Assembly: GCA_028023455.1 (NCBI GenBank)
Contig: JAQFVV010012418.1
Location: forward strand, 7,871,244 to 7,935,243
Direction: 5' to 3'
DNA: 64,000 bases
From: Epiperipatus broadwayi
Lineage: Eukaryota; Onychophora; Udeonychophora; Euonychophora; Peripatidae
The stretch's first letter is position 1. The number at the start of each line of letters is the position of its first letter. The notes beneath the pieces are model-generated. The model worked only from the letters and a program-made list of their open reading frames with translations. It did not search any database and was not told the DNA's origin. The position numbers were made by a program, and so were the translations under genes. Below, one piece after another: positions 25,933-40,059 of this stretch.

Positions 25933-28900
25933 GAAAACGTAGATGGCATGGATTCAAAATTTGTATAGCATTGATATTTATTTAATCTATTTGGATATTA
26001 TAATTATCCACATGTATGAAATTGTCTACTACTTTTTACTATCCACGCAAAAAAAAAGCAGATTAGTTAGAATTAATAATGGAAACATTAAGTGTATTAT
26101 TATTTGGTAAAAACTGGATATTCAATGGATATTAATCCCATACTTTCTTTGATAATGCCAGGCTATGTATCTGGAAAAATGTTAAGCTTATTTAAGAATT
26201 TTTCATTTATCAAAAAAAAAAAATTCAATTTCATTTTGTATTTGAACTAGAGAAGATTAGTGTAGCAAGCTAACATATTAACCGTCACATTTTGAGATCT
26301 TTCAAATGTTTAATATTTTTTTTTGATATGAATTTGTTTTATTATTATTATTATAGCACTTAAAAATATGAAATAAAAGTTTAATCCATTAAACACATAT
26401 ATATATATATATGAATTTTTTTAATAATCGCCTATGGCTGTAGCTGATGTGTTTGAGAGTAGTTTTATTCATTAGCGAAGTCTCACTGTTTCACCTGCTG
26501 GGGTTCTTTCTTTTTTTAATTATTACTTTAAATCAGTTGGATAGCATAAAAATAATATCAGTCTAATAAAGGTTTATAATTGAACTATATGAGTTTCTAG
26601 AAAAGTAAATTTAATTTTACAATAACATTTGAATTACATAATAACTTTTTTTAATTATAATTTTTTTTTTAATGAATTCCCATATTGTTAAACTTTTAAC
26701 AGGAAAAGAGTGAATGAAGATCAACAGTGAGTGAAGTTATTGGAAATGAATTAAAACAAAATTAGAATAACTAAATAAAAGTTTGCTTTATTAAAAAATT
26801 ATAAAATTGACCGTGAAAGTTTGAAATGCTTATATAAAATTTTGATTTTCATAAATGATTATTTTGATATTTTATTAAATATGGAAAAAAAGAAAAACTC
26901 TGTAATGTTTATATACATGAAATATATATATATATAATGGAAATAGTTATATTTTAAGAATATGAGGAGTTTATCAAAGTTCGTGATATGGTTCTAAATG
27001 CTAAGAGGATTAACTCTCTACCTAAAATTAGTTACATTTTCGCTTATTAATTAATGTTGGATGGCCTGCTGGATTGATTATATGCTTTCCAAATTTGGAA
27101 AAATATGTACGCTTTATTCAGTTTGGGTTTAAGCCAGGTATCAAGCATATAGACAAATGTACAATCCCTACATAATTAGGTCTTTAGTTGACAGGATAAT
27201 GATAATTATTTGGATCAGTTTGCAATGCTATTATTTTTGCAGTAACACTTGAGAAAGAATAATTAAGAAATTATGAAAATTAAACTCATCAATTTAAAAA
27301 TATTCTTTATTTAAAATAAGGCCATAATAAAAAAATATATATTGTAACCATCGGACAGTGATACTCTTAAATAAGTTAATTTCTAATATGACCACTAGGT
27401 GCTTGCAATGCTGAAGAAGAGAAATTCTACAAGTTTGAGGCAACTTTTGATAACTCAATTGGATGGTGCCAGATTTTTTCAGAACCTGGAAGATGATTTA
27501 TATTAGGTTTATACTCCAATTATATTGTAGGTGTTGTCATCTGTTTCAGGTTTTTTTGATGTAATGAATGACACTGTGGCCAATATCTTCCGTTAACACC
27601 ATAAACTAACAATAAAAAAACAATTTATAATCCTGATTACTTCTTCTTACCTTTTCTCCATTTTAATTCATAACCATCACATGACTTAATTATTTCAGGC
27701 ATTAATCAGCAGATCATATTTCTCTCTGATACTGAATGAAACGTCAATAAAGCAAAGAAACATGAGTTAATATTAATTTGACAAATGTTGTAGCAAAATT
27801 TATTCCTACTGAAAAATATTTATAGATTCGTCATTAGTTGATAAGTCAACATTCTGAATTTTTTCTTCATACAAATATTTACATGAACTTGACCTTCATT
27901 TTATACTTTCTAAATGATTTCAAGTTTAAATATTTCTCTTTTCTCTAACATTAATTATATGATTGTCTTAATGTAAACACATTGCATTTATTATTAGGAA
28001 TATAGCTCATGTATGTGTATGTTTATGAGTTCAGAGTACAATATTTTTTAAGTAAACTTTAATAACAAATCCCCTCATTATTGATATAATGTCTTGAGAG
28101 CAACTTTAAAAACTCTTAATATTTATAAATAATCATTTCCAATTCTCATTATCTTAATAATGTTACCCACACTGTATCATAATTGAAATTTATCAAAGTT
28201 GATATAACTCACAGGTGGAGTCAATTAATAAAATTACAAAGAAGGTGCATGATAATGTCATTAAACAACACTCATCAAATAAAATCACATGTATATATAT
28301 ATGAGCACATTATGAATTCTTAATCATAATGTAAGCCGTGTAAATTAACAACTAAAAACATTTTAGGGACACCTATAGTAAATAGAAATAACTTTATCAT
28401 CAATACAATATTTATTACTCAAAAGTCTACTTAGAGCTCATGATACAATACTATATTAATTGCACATGAAAAACAAATAAAATAAATTCACGTTCAACAT
28501 TTCTCTTGAATCATATGAATGGACATGGTTAATAGTAAATAGATTCATTATCATCTTATAAATAATCAGTGACATTAATTCCCACTGACTATAGCATTGG
28601 TGATAAAGTATAAATTATTATTATAGATAACATATATTCTCATTATTCAATGCCTCCCTTTTTTCTCGTTAACTTTATTAATTTAAATAAAGTGGGATTA
28701 TATATAGTTACAGGTTTTCAAAATATCAACATATCTCATTCTGGCAATAATGTTCTACCAAAAGCATGTTTAGTGCAAATATACATTTTAAATGTAAATT
28801 AATTTAGCTTTTCTTAACACTCATTTATAAGGAGTTTATAAATATTACAGTAAGTAAAGAAAAGCAAAATAAATACTATTTAGAATATATCTCTTTTGTA

Positions 28901-30190
28901 ATTCAACTGGAAATAATTTCCTTCTTTTCTGAACTAATGCAATACACGGTTGTTAATGAAAATATTCACAGAAAACGTAGCTTTATTACTGCTTTGCATG
29001 CTTTTAATATAGCATGTATTTTATAGTCATAACTTATGCTAGGCAGTAATAAAGCTAAATATTTTTTTAAAAACACTGTTTTCTGTAGATGTTTTCATGA
29101 ATAGTAGTGTATTATATAATATATCTCTTTCAAAATTAAATAACCCATTTGCTTTCAAAATCATGTACTTTAATGGATTTAAATTTGCATTATTAGCATA
29201 TATTCACATGCTACTGTTAACTAATTTTTATTTTTAGTAATTGAAATATCAATTTAATTCTATGTGATTTCTATAAAGCTCATTTATAATATTTATAATT
29301 ATCCAAAATAAATCATTTTCACCTGAGGTTCATAATATTAAATAACATACAAATTTCAAGAAATTCAAGATCTTGCCTTTTCTTTACTTAATATTTGATT
29401 TCTTTAACCACAATTAAATCATTACTGTAAGTAGTTTAATTATTTTCTTTGCCTCTTTTCTTTTTAATATATCTTTTTGATTATTTTGAAATGCATTTTA
29501 ACAATAATAAGAGATATAACATAATAATTATAAAAAAAACTATATCAAACAAAGAAACATGAGATTATACAAAAAAAAAAACATTAAAAAAAAACAACTA
29601 AGAACAAAATAAAATAAATTTATGGTCTGGAATCTATTGTTAAATCTTTAATAATAGACCCCCCCCCTAAAATTTATACATGAAAATCTGTGCAAAATAT
29701 ATAAATAACTTACAGTTTGCGTCTGTGGCTTTTTGATGTCCAGGCAATCTGTGAATATTCTATCAATCTGCTCTGAATTCAGCAGTATTTAATATATTGT
29801 CAACAATTTTATTGTTCTTGTGCAATGTATTAAATTCAATAAATGTCACAACAAGTGAATTTTCAAAAGTTAACTGATTCTTGTAGTTAGTTTTGGGAGC
29901 ATGGACTTTAATATTTAGGATATCACCTTAGCTGCAGCAGACAAACTGAGAAAGATAAACCCCTATAGGTTTTTCTTTACTCATTCATGGCTTCTTTTCC
30001 AAGTTATCTCTGTTATATATCAAGAGAAAAATCCAAGATTAGTAACACAGTCTGGCTAATAAATAAAAAAAAAATCATTTTTGATCTTTATATAACTTCA
30101 TGATAATTATTCTATTTTTCACATCTTGTACAAGTTACCAAATCCACACTTCAAATGGAATAATTATCTTAATTAGATTGTTTTTTACAA
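25933..30190. other. AT-rich intron sequence
   Basis: No firm gene. A faint RT-like phrase (IQFGFKPG) near 27110-27140 and a candidate minus-strand exon near 29714-29775 are treated separately. A run of nine C lies at 29659-29667. Confidence 0.4.
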
Positions 30191-30199
30191 ACATATTTA

Positions 30200-30490
30200 A
30201 TTGGAATAGTTTGAAGCCTGTCCATTAAAGTATAAATATTGGCTATCTTAATATAAAGCTGAGTACTGATTATATATATGTGTGAGGATAATAATCTAGA
30301 CCAACTGATGATTGCTGGTTTAGCATGAAATACGTATATAGGTGATTATTTATCTTTTCAACATGTGTGTGATCAAGTGGGTCAGCAATATGAGATAGCA
30401 CTGAGAGTGGTGGGTCGTAGGAAAGTCTGAGTTTGAACCCCGCATATATTACATATATAAATGCAGGTTTAAGCCTGTACAACGTATTAA
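30200..30490 (+). repeat. SINE-like repeat related to the 12.8-13.9 kb inverted insertion
   Basis: It shares CAACTGATGATTGCTGGTTT and GGTGATTATTTATCTTTTCA with the right arm of the 12.8-13.9 kb block. It contains GATCAAGTGGGTCAGCAA, resembling tRNA box A, and GAAAGTCTGAGTTTGAACCC, resembling box B. The tRNA-like part lies downstream of the body, so this may be the junction of a dimer. The 74-codon minus-strand frame over it is not a gene. Confidence 0.75.
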
Positions 30491-33400
30491 ACATATTTAA
30501 TCAAAACATTGATCTTGAATTTAATTAGTTACAATGTGTTATTTAAAAAATACATTTAATTATCTAATTAACACTTTGATTTTAAATTTTAAGTAATTAC
30601 ATTGCTTTCAAAAACTTAATAAAATAGATTTAATTAAAACTCTGACTTTGGATCTTTTAAAATTAAAAAAACAAAACATTTTTTTCAAATCTTGATTTCA
30701 ATTTTATAAACCATTTTTTTAATTAGTTTTCCTCCAACATTTTGACTATATTGTATGCTTATTGTCAAGAATTGATTATTTTTATAATATATATTTCATG
30801 TTAATGGTTTGAGATTGGATATAGTGCATAGAAAAGTTAAATTAAATCCTTCATGTTTTGACCAATTCGCCCCCTGGTGAATTTTTTCATAAGTATTATG
30901 CGTTAAAATGCATATAAAACTATATTTTATTGTAATAATTTTTTTTGCCTAAAATTGCACAAAAAATTCAAAATTCCTGCTCTAACAATAGACATAAACC
31001 CTGCCCTGACATGTTCAGCCATTGTCTGTTGACAAGGCTGTAAAACATTTGGCATTTTTTGACATTGAAGTTTCCAATGATGCAAAAATGTGTTTATTTG
31101 TGAATTTATTATGGTTTTAGATATGTTTTTAAAAATAATTTACACTATATTTATTAGATATCAAGAAATATAAATTATTAATAACTTTTTTTAACTTGAA
31201 ATACTTTATTTTCAAAAATATAATGTTATATTAGCAGTTAACATAAATATGGCCTGAAGGAAATTAGAAAACTAGCTTTGGTGTAAACAATCTACTTTAT
31301 ATGTACGAGTAAAGAAAATATAATTTTGTAATAAATATTCAAAAATATTAAACTTTTAAAGCATAATTTGTTAGGTATAAGAAAAATAAATAAATATTCG
31401 TTCACATTTTTAAAAATAATCAGAAATAAGAAATATTTCATTGATTTTATAAACTGAAAATAATCTTTCTAGAAATGATGATGTGTAACATCTTTGTTTT
31501 GATTGCAATTTCATTTTTTTAATATTTACAGAAACAAAATGTGAACTTTTAAAATTTATTGCAGTAGTAAACAAATATATCTATCAAATGAAGTCAAATT
31601 TATAATTTTCTGATAAGTAATAAACATTTTATCATATATTTTACATTGATATGTGAGACAAAGAAAATGTCAGAAAATGCTGAAAAGTAAGGGGCATTAG
31701 GCTGCATTTTGGAAAGGTTTTAATAAGAGAGATAGTTGACAAGGTTTATAGAAAAAAAAGTTAGTAAGAGTTATTAAATGAACATCCATTATTAAATGAA
31801 AATAAAGAGATGTTTCTAAGTATGTGTGTATATGTTGATATAAAGTCATATATAAAAAATGTTATATTTAATTAATATGATCATAAAAAATATATATACA
31901 TCACGTAAATATAATTTGAGAACTTAAATTTTTTGATTGAACAAGATTAAAAAGAATAAAGAGAAAAGATTTTTGAGATGGTTCCTGTGTTAACTAGAGG
32001 TAAAAAGTATTAAAAAAAGACTTGGCTGAACTTGAAAAAAAAATTTTTTTTTACCTTACAAAAAAAAAAAACAGGAATAATTTATTAATGTCCATGTAAG
32101 CCTACTAAAGATAGTACTCATCCAGTATTTAATAATTTCAAAAGGTGTAATATGATTTCTCCTGCCAAGCTTACTCTTTAAAGGAAAAAAAAAAGCCTGC
32201 ATTTTAATTTTTGGAAGGAAATGTGAAAAAGTTCAGGTTGATGACTATGGGGATTGTCTTATTAGCTAATGGAAATAATTTACCTGAATTTCTCAAGGAA
32301 AAAGAAACAAAAATAATTATAGCCACAAAATATACATATTTTGAACTAATATTTGACAAAAGAGTTCTTACATTTAAACACATTTTTCTAATTAGTTGTC
32401 AGCAAGGACTGTAAGTATAAACATTTTTATATCTGCTTTGGAACAATTTAATTATTTAATTTTAGTTCTATTATTGTAATTTTGTCAGCTTATTATAGAT
32501 CGAGGTATTGACCAGACAACCTTACTATTAGTTTCTATTTATGGAATAGGCATTCTGATGAAGAGATCAAGGCTCTGAATTAGACCCAGAACATTTAGAT
32601 TTATACGTATATAAGAGATGAGTTTAGTAAATTGAATAAAGTTTTATGCTATAGTATTCTTAAATAATGCCTCTTATAAGTCAACATCTAATTGAAAAAT
32701 TAAGAACTCTAGTTTGCTCTATCAAACTGATAGTGCTTAACATATATATGGTACAGGTAGTACAATAAACCATCACAATATATATATAGTGACAATAAGC
32801 CTATTGATTCAATAGTGTTAAAAAGAACCAACTTAAATAAAAAAAATTTATGAGAACAGAAATTTTCAATTTATATTATAAATATGAATATAGCATTGTC
32901 AAAGATTATCAAGAGTATATGGCTAAAATTTAAAAATCGCGGTCAAAGTTTGAACAAAAACATTCATTAAAAAATTTAGGTCGCCAATTCCACATTTCAC
33001 AGAGGTATAATTTGTGATTGACTACCCTGTAATAATATAAAGAAATCATTTGCCACGTAATAATAATTTTGGTGAATTATATTCGGTTTAAAAATATATG
33101 TAAACAAACTTTCACAAAACATTTAAATATGCATGTATGTATTTACACGTGTGCATAGTTTTTAGAAATTAAGAATATATTCAATATAAAGCCATAGGGA
33201 TAACAAATAAGCATATACGATGTGAGACCCCCCCAATTTAGAAATTTTAATGTTGATTTTAAAAAAATCAGATAATAATCTATCATTTAATATAAATATA
33301 AATAATTGTATATTCTCGTAATAATTATATTTGAAATAATTTTTCTATTGTAAATGGTATTATAAATATGTTTGATTTTATCTCACATAAAACAACCAGG

Positions 33401-36400
33401 AGGATAATATCATCTGGAAGGAACCTGTTCTCAGGCCTACCTAATGAAAATTTCATATATAAAGTATAATTGAGTGGAAAAGGAGTTTGAATTTACATTG
33501 CTTTTCTATCATGGGTTTCACACTATATAAACAAGTGTCAACAAAATGCAGTGTTTTTTTCCTGTTGTTCTTTTGCTTGAAAGTTTCTATTTAATTTTGT
33601 TATTTAAAATTTATTATTACACAGCTTGAAGTCACAATGAGCTGAAATTGGAAACCATAAGATGTCTGCTTTCCATGGTGGATACTGACCTCTTTATCAT
33701 TATCATCGATCAAAATGATTTATTACTAGAAACATAATTAAGCATTTAATAGCTGGAGCTGATACAATTCAAAAATTTTTGCTATGATTTTTTTTTAAAC
33801 CATTGAATTATTTAAATTTATTGCTTAAGATTTCAGTTTTTTAGAATTACAGGATGATTAACCTGCCATGCCTAATGGAGCAGAATTTATTGTGTTAATT
33901 AAACTTTTTGCAAATCATTAATTAATCTCATCTGTGAAATTTCTGATGTAATCTAATAGCTTTGTTTTACCAATCTACGAAAGAAATTGAAATTATGGGA
34001 ATATTAAAATGATGCAATGTCCTTTGTTTTTTTAATACAAATCAGAAGGAAATGTAACTGCCTAAGGAATTCCCAACTTAATTACTTTCTTAATGGTTTA
34101 TTTTGAAAGTATTTGTGGCAAATAACTTTATCATTTGCTTTTAAATGAGGAACACCATGTCATGGATGGATAGATGTTACTAACGATATATTTTTTTATC
34201 TCACCTGTGTAATGAAGCTTTTACAAAAGGATCGCAAAAAATTTGCCATTTACTAGATACATGAAATTTAAAATTTACTAAATAATAATTAGATTTATCT
34301 GAAGGAATTTTATTAACATAAAACTTACTGGAAGGAATAAAATGTACACATCAACTTGGATAAAATTATTCATAAACTTTTGTGCGTAATGGCAATTATA
34401 TGTATGATTTGTTTTAATTTTTTATTATATAATAAATTTAATTGTAAGCATTACAATTAATCAATGTTCTCATCAACAATAGGCATATCAAATAGTATGT
34501 TTTTCTTTGTTCAAACTAGTGTAATATTTGAATGTATTGTATAAAGATAGGTTGTCCTACTCGAGTATGAAATTCTTGTTTTTATATACTTCATATTTTA
34601 TTGTCATATTCCCATGATATTGCAGAGTGTACATGTTAATATAAATGAATGAATAATGTTTATATGTACTTATAATAATAGTAATGCTAAACTTAATAAA
34701 TAATTATTCCATGGCTATAGATCAAGTAGAAGGTTTCGTTTCAGACCTTAACCTTGTATAAATGGGATCTGTAGATGTTACACTTGTTTAGTGAAAAATA
34801 AATGTTACTAAATAAGAAAATTAATAAGATGATACCACTGTAACAGTATGAATATAGGAAATACTGGGGATCTCTAAAACAGGGAATAATCTTAAATTTA
34901 ATAAATCTTAGGATAATAGGGATATATTAGAAATCCTACCCATTTACCTACAGACTATCTTCTTTATTGGTTTATGTATTTGTATAAACAATACTTCCTG
35001 TAACACATCAGTGCATCTATCTTCAATCTTTTCTTTAGAACAGTGCTTATATAAAGAACTTTGTTATGTAAGAACATTGTAGGAATATTAATATAATCAT
35101 CTTAATTAAAATGCATAAGATAGAATAAGTAAAATATATAAATTATTTGATTATTTTTTTTAATAAAGGTTTTAAGTTTTACTTATCATCATCATTCTCA
35201 TGGTTAATCTATTAAATTGGTCATATTAGTATAATTATATTTGTATAGTTTTAGTATTAATTTTTTGTTACATTTATTGCAGCTCATAAAGTGAATATTA
35301 TTTGTGTTAAAATTGCATTAGAGTTCATTTGCATTATTTTCACAGCTCTGTTTACATGCTATAAGATATGTGCTGAATACAATCTTAAAATACCCATTTG
35401 TATCCCATCATAACTTGAAAACTATATCATATAGATATCTAAGAATCTTTATAGTATTAAAAGAATAGGAGAAATAACAGTTAGGTTTAAATATTACTTT
35501 GACATTCCTGATGTTATGCTAGCCGCATGTATAATATTTTATTGGTAGTGAGTATAGATTTATTAGCATATATTTAAATGTTAGATAATCCCTGAGATTT
35601 ATTATTAATCTTGATATTCACATGCAGTAGTGGATATTATTCATGTGACAGATATTTTTGCTTATCGATCTTATTAGTATTTTTGAGAGGTAAGCTAAGA
35701 GTTAAGAAATTACTGCTTGTTGATTGGTGTATTTTCTTTTACAATATATATAAATATATGTTTACAAAGAATTTTCAAAACATCATGATAAAAATATTTT
35801 ATTACATAAATTACGATTTTTTTAAAAACTTACTTCTTGCTTACTTTCATGTACCTACATCCTTTTATAGTTTTTCTTTTTATTTTAATTTTTTTTAAAT
35901 TTACATTTTTATGTAAAATATCTTTCAATTATTATAATAGTTAAAGGGTATTTTATATAAAAATATAAATAAAATTTAAAAAAAAAAATCAAATGTAAAA
36001 GAATGTAGACACATGAAAGTAACAAGAAGTAAGTTTTTTAAATGTCTTCATTATGATGTTTTTAAAATTCTTTGTAATCATATATTTGTATATTTATAGA
36101 AATAACAATCCTTGGCAATGACCATAATGTTGGAGGAAACCTGAAATGAAAAAATGCTTGATGAAATAAAATAAAATAAAAAAACAAGATTTCAAAAGAA
36201 AAAGTATATTAAAGGATTTGTTTTGTTTTTTTTAATTTAAAATACATTAAAGAATCATTTGTAAAGAAAATGGTGAAATACTTATTATTTAAATCTTTCA
36301 TAATGAATCCCAATTAAATCTGGTCAACAAACAAAATTAAAAAGAAATTAGGTTTAATTGTATGAAAAATAATCTATTTAGAATTTATTTAAAATTCAGA

Positions 36401-39072
36401 ATTGAACTTAGATTTTTACATTATTTAAACCAATGTTGGGAATTTTAATTGTCATAATACTAAACAACCATGCACTAACAAATAATAATTTTATGTGTTT
36501 GTGGGCAGATGTTTGCCTAGACTTTCCGTTGGGCTTTACATTATTGCTCTGAAGTTTAACTAAAGCTTTACTTATAACCAAGAAAAAAAAACGTATGCTA
36601 TTGATCTCCCCCCCCCCCATTCTTTTATTGCTTGATACTCTTTCCTTTGCCTGATTTTGGTGGCTGGTTATTACTGCAAATAAAATATCCACTTCAATTA
36701 TACATATATGATGTATAATTATATTTAAGCAACCAGATAATAGTAATTAAATCTAAAAATAAATAGGAAGTAGTGTTATATTTAAGAGAATTATATCTGT
36801 ACGTTTAAATAGAAAAGCTTTTAAAATCAATGCCTGTTTTAACTTATGGTCTTGACATTTTGAATTCAAAAATAAAGCAAATACTGCAAGTAGTACCAAG
36901 AAATGTGGAAAACAATACAAGTGGAAATAGCTAATTTTATAGTACATATCCAAGAATCCAAACTGATTGGATAAAAGTATATAGTAAAAAAAAAAAAAAG
37001 ATAACCATTGGAATAAAGGAAAATTTGAAAACATAAAAATAAGTTGACTATTCTTTAAGAATACCTAATTTTAGATGAGATGATGAGGCAGAGAAATTTG
37101 GTGGATCATAATATTATCATGATGTTATTGCAGTGTTTAATAGAATAATTTCTTAAAACAATCTCAGAATTGATTTTTTTTTATATTTGGGGGCCAACTA
37201 TTCCATTTTTCATAAATGGCCTATTAAAAAAATTATAGAATTTATAATTAACAATATGGTAGAAAAAAAAAATCATAAAATCTTTTATAAAGTTTGAATA
37301 TAATCCATTTTCTGGCAAATACAATAACACATTCATTATTATCATTTATCTTTTACTTGCAGAATCCAAGCTTTATCCAGTTTCATCCCTCTATTTATGT
37401 CTCACTTTACTTAAGATCATTCATACATTGGTTTTTTTCTTCTCTTTTGCATCACTTTCAATTTTATAACTTCCATATCCATGAGAGCAGTCCAGTAAAG
37501 TTGTTGTTTTTTTTTACTCATTTAACTATTTTTCGAATCCACTCTTTTTTATACTTATTATTTTCAATCTTAGCACTCAACTGTTTTTTTTTAATAGATC
37601 AAATTATTACTACAACAGTCAGGAGATTCCTTCCGTAAATATTGAATATCTAAAAAGAAATTATAGTGCTTTTTGATTCTGTAGAATCACTCAGGGTCTC
37701 TGGTAAACATTCATATAAAGAAGAAAACTTTTAAATCATCACTATTGAAGTATTGAAGAATCTGATAATTTTTTTATTTCTCTTTGAAGGGCTATTGAGA
37801 AATCTATGTCTAATTTTGAAGAATCTTAGACTATGGAGTCAACTTCTAAAACTAATGTAGATCAAAGAGAATTTGTTTTTACAGTGAGAGAATAATATCA
37901 CAGAAATTATTGATCCCTTGAATATTCAAATTCATTAGTGAACAAAAATATACAATTATTTCTAATTTAAAACAAAATACTTTGCACAAATGAATGTACC
38001 CGATTTGTATAAATCTCATAACTGAAGACAGAGAGTATATCTTAAATGTTATTTGTTCAACATAAAGCAATAGTTTGGGTTTGACTACATCACTGTTATT
38101 TACTTTTACACTTAAAGGACATTGGAAACATTAAATTTTAACAGAAACTGATATTATATTATTATTAGTTCAATTTTCAGTGTTATTGATAACTTTGTTA
38201 TTATTATTTTAAATATTGTACATATAAATTTATGTAACTATTTTTCTGTATATTTGTATTGTTTTCCACAAACAGTTTTTATTGTCAGGAAATCTGTAAC
38301 GTTTTGCTCAATTTATAACTGAAGAGTATTTTATACTATTTCTTAATAAATGAATAGGGTAGGAATAATCGTATAGTAATGATGAGAATAATAATTTTAA
38401 GCTTTGATTTATGTAAAATTATTTGATAACAATTTTTAAATTTATTCTGGTGCAGAAATGAAGTGTTGAGTTAAAAAAGTTTGGATGACTGAAAGAGAAA
38501 TAGAACATCTACAGAAATAATTTTATAAATGAAAAGTCAGAACTTTGTGTTAGAATGAGAAATCTTCCATTTTATTTATTCATCATATAAATTTTTTATA
38601 GACAGCTTAACTATTAACAAAATATCGTAAAGAAACCTATAGAGATTCCAACTAGGAAATAGATTCAATACTAGCGTTATTAAGTCCTTTAATTCTATTA
38701 CTGTAGCCATAGGTTCAGCATTAACTAGAATTACAGCATGAAAGATGGCATTCTTGTGAAGTTCTAAACAAATTTCTATTTTCACCTTCACTAATAAAAC
38801 CAATTGGGTTTGATCTTCCTAACTGCAACTGGAATCTCATCAACCCATGGTCATTACTCTTATCTGCCTCATAGATAAATTTTAACAGCCACTGATCTAC
38901 ATAAATGTGCACTAACAAAGCATGACATACATTCCATTTTTTATGACCTTCCCATTAAAAATATTATAGAAAATTATAAAATTAGGAATATAAATCAATT
39001 TCTGGCATTTTTATTTATGCATATAACATATCGTTATCACCAATTATTTCCCACTTAGTAATATTGTGTACT
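30491..39072. other. Long AT-rich intron stretch without recognised elements
   Basis: Several open frames of 60-115 codons are low-complexity and without family resemblance. An 11-nt C run lies at 36608-36618. Confidence 0.45.
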
Positions 39073-39138
39073 GATTTTATGGTTAGTGCATCCACCTGCC
39101 ATGTCCATAACCTGGTGTTTGAATTTTAGCCAAATGCA
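39073..39138 (+). mobile_element. Degraded tRNA-Gly-like sequence (SINE head or tRNA pseudogene)
   Basis: TGGTTAGTGCA looks like box A. CACCTGCCATG gives an anticodon loop with GCC in place, as in tRNA-Gly. GGTGTTTGAATTTTAGCC looks like a mutated box B arm. The stems are imperfect, so it is not a working tRNA. Confidence 0.5.
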
Positions 39139-39548
39139 CCTTATAGAGTTTAAGTTCACAAGTAATGACTTCATAAACAAATTAGTTAGCCATCAAAAAC
39201 TATACCTAAATTGCATTTGCTTATCTTTTACTAAAGATTAAATATCACATGTTAATCTGATTATGATTATCAATACCCTAACTGCATATATTTTAATATG
39301 GCAAAGTAGATATCGTATTTAACTTTAACATTTAATATTTCATGGGAAAATTACAAAAGCACCACTGATATTAAGAAGGCATTGAAAGTCTCAAGGTTCA
39401 GGTAAACATTGTTCTATCATTATCTTCCAATAATAATCATAAAATACACCAAAGTTTCCTTTATCAGTTCAATATTTCAGCAATGGTAGAATGGAAAATT
39501 GTGGAGTGGTTGTCAATAATCTTGCAATCTTCTTCAGAATCTAAGAAT

Positions 39549-39568
39549 ATCTATCTATCTATCTATCT
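39549..39568. repeat. (ATCT)5 microsatellite
   Basis: Five tandem ATCT units. Confidence 0.95.
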
Positions 39569-39642
39569 TTGTTTCTATTAAATAATAAAGAACATTGTGA
39601 CTCTCTTGAAAAGACTTTTTTGGATTCTGAGAGAAGGCAGCT

Positions 39643-39824
39643 CATAGCTATCTAATTACATATATATAAATGGGGCAACCTGGCTATTTCACCTAGAGTA
39701 CAAAGCAAGAATATCTTCTTTCATTAGCCCATAGCTATCTAATTATAGATATATAAATGGGCAATCTAGCTACTTCACATAGAGTACAAAGCAAGAAAAT
39801 AAAAAATCTGTTCTTCTTTCATTA
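39643..39824. repeat. Two-copy tandem duplication, period about 87 bp
   Basis: Both copies contain CATAGCTATCTAATTA, then TATATAAATGGG, then AGAGTACAAAGCAAGAA and TTCTTTCATTA. The second copy has a short extra A-rich insertion. It lies about 150 bp upstream of the Gypsy insertion. Confidence 0.85.
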
Positions 39825-39975
39825 AAAATCTTGGTAAGCAAAAACTTTTTTTTCATTGGGTTTTTTTTTTTTTTGGAAAGCTATTCGATGAATTTTTGCT
39901 CTTTAACTATATAATCATGTGAAAGGAAATTGGCCTTCAGACATGCTGAAGATCAATTTTATTCCATATGATTAT

Positions 39976-40036
39976 TGTTATGTATGTGTATAATTAAAAT
40001 ACACATACACATAAAGTAATAATAGTAAATGTTATA
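39976..40036 (+). repeat. 5' LTR stub of the Gypsy element
   Basis: Sixty-one bases align to the first 61 of the 3' LTR with about three differences. Homology stops after AAATGTTATA and the sequence passes directly into a pol-proximal region, so one deletion removed the rest of the LTR and the gag/protease part. Confidence 0.9.
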
Positions 40037-40059
40037 GCATCTGCGCCGGTATCATTAAA

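Noticed and set aside
27060-27290. RT-like phrase IQFGFKPG on the plus strand
   Set aside because: It resembles a LINE RT segment, but only about 10 residues fit and nothing collinear was found on either side.
37294-37638. 114-codon plus-strand open frame
   Set aside because: Pyrimidine-rich low-complexity sequence giving a hydrophobic, His/Phe-rich product; no motif.
38576-38918. Two overlapping minus-strand frames (65 and 75 codons)
   Set aside because: The composition looks somewhat protein-like and could be a frameshifted pseudogene, but no family was recognised and no splice sites frame it.
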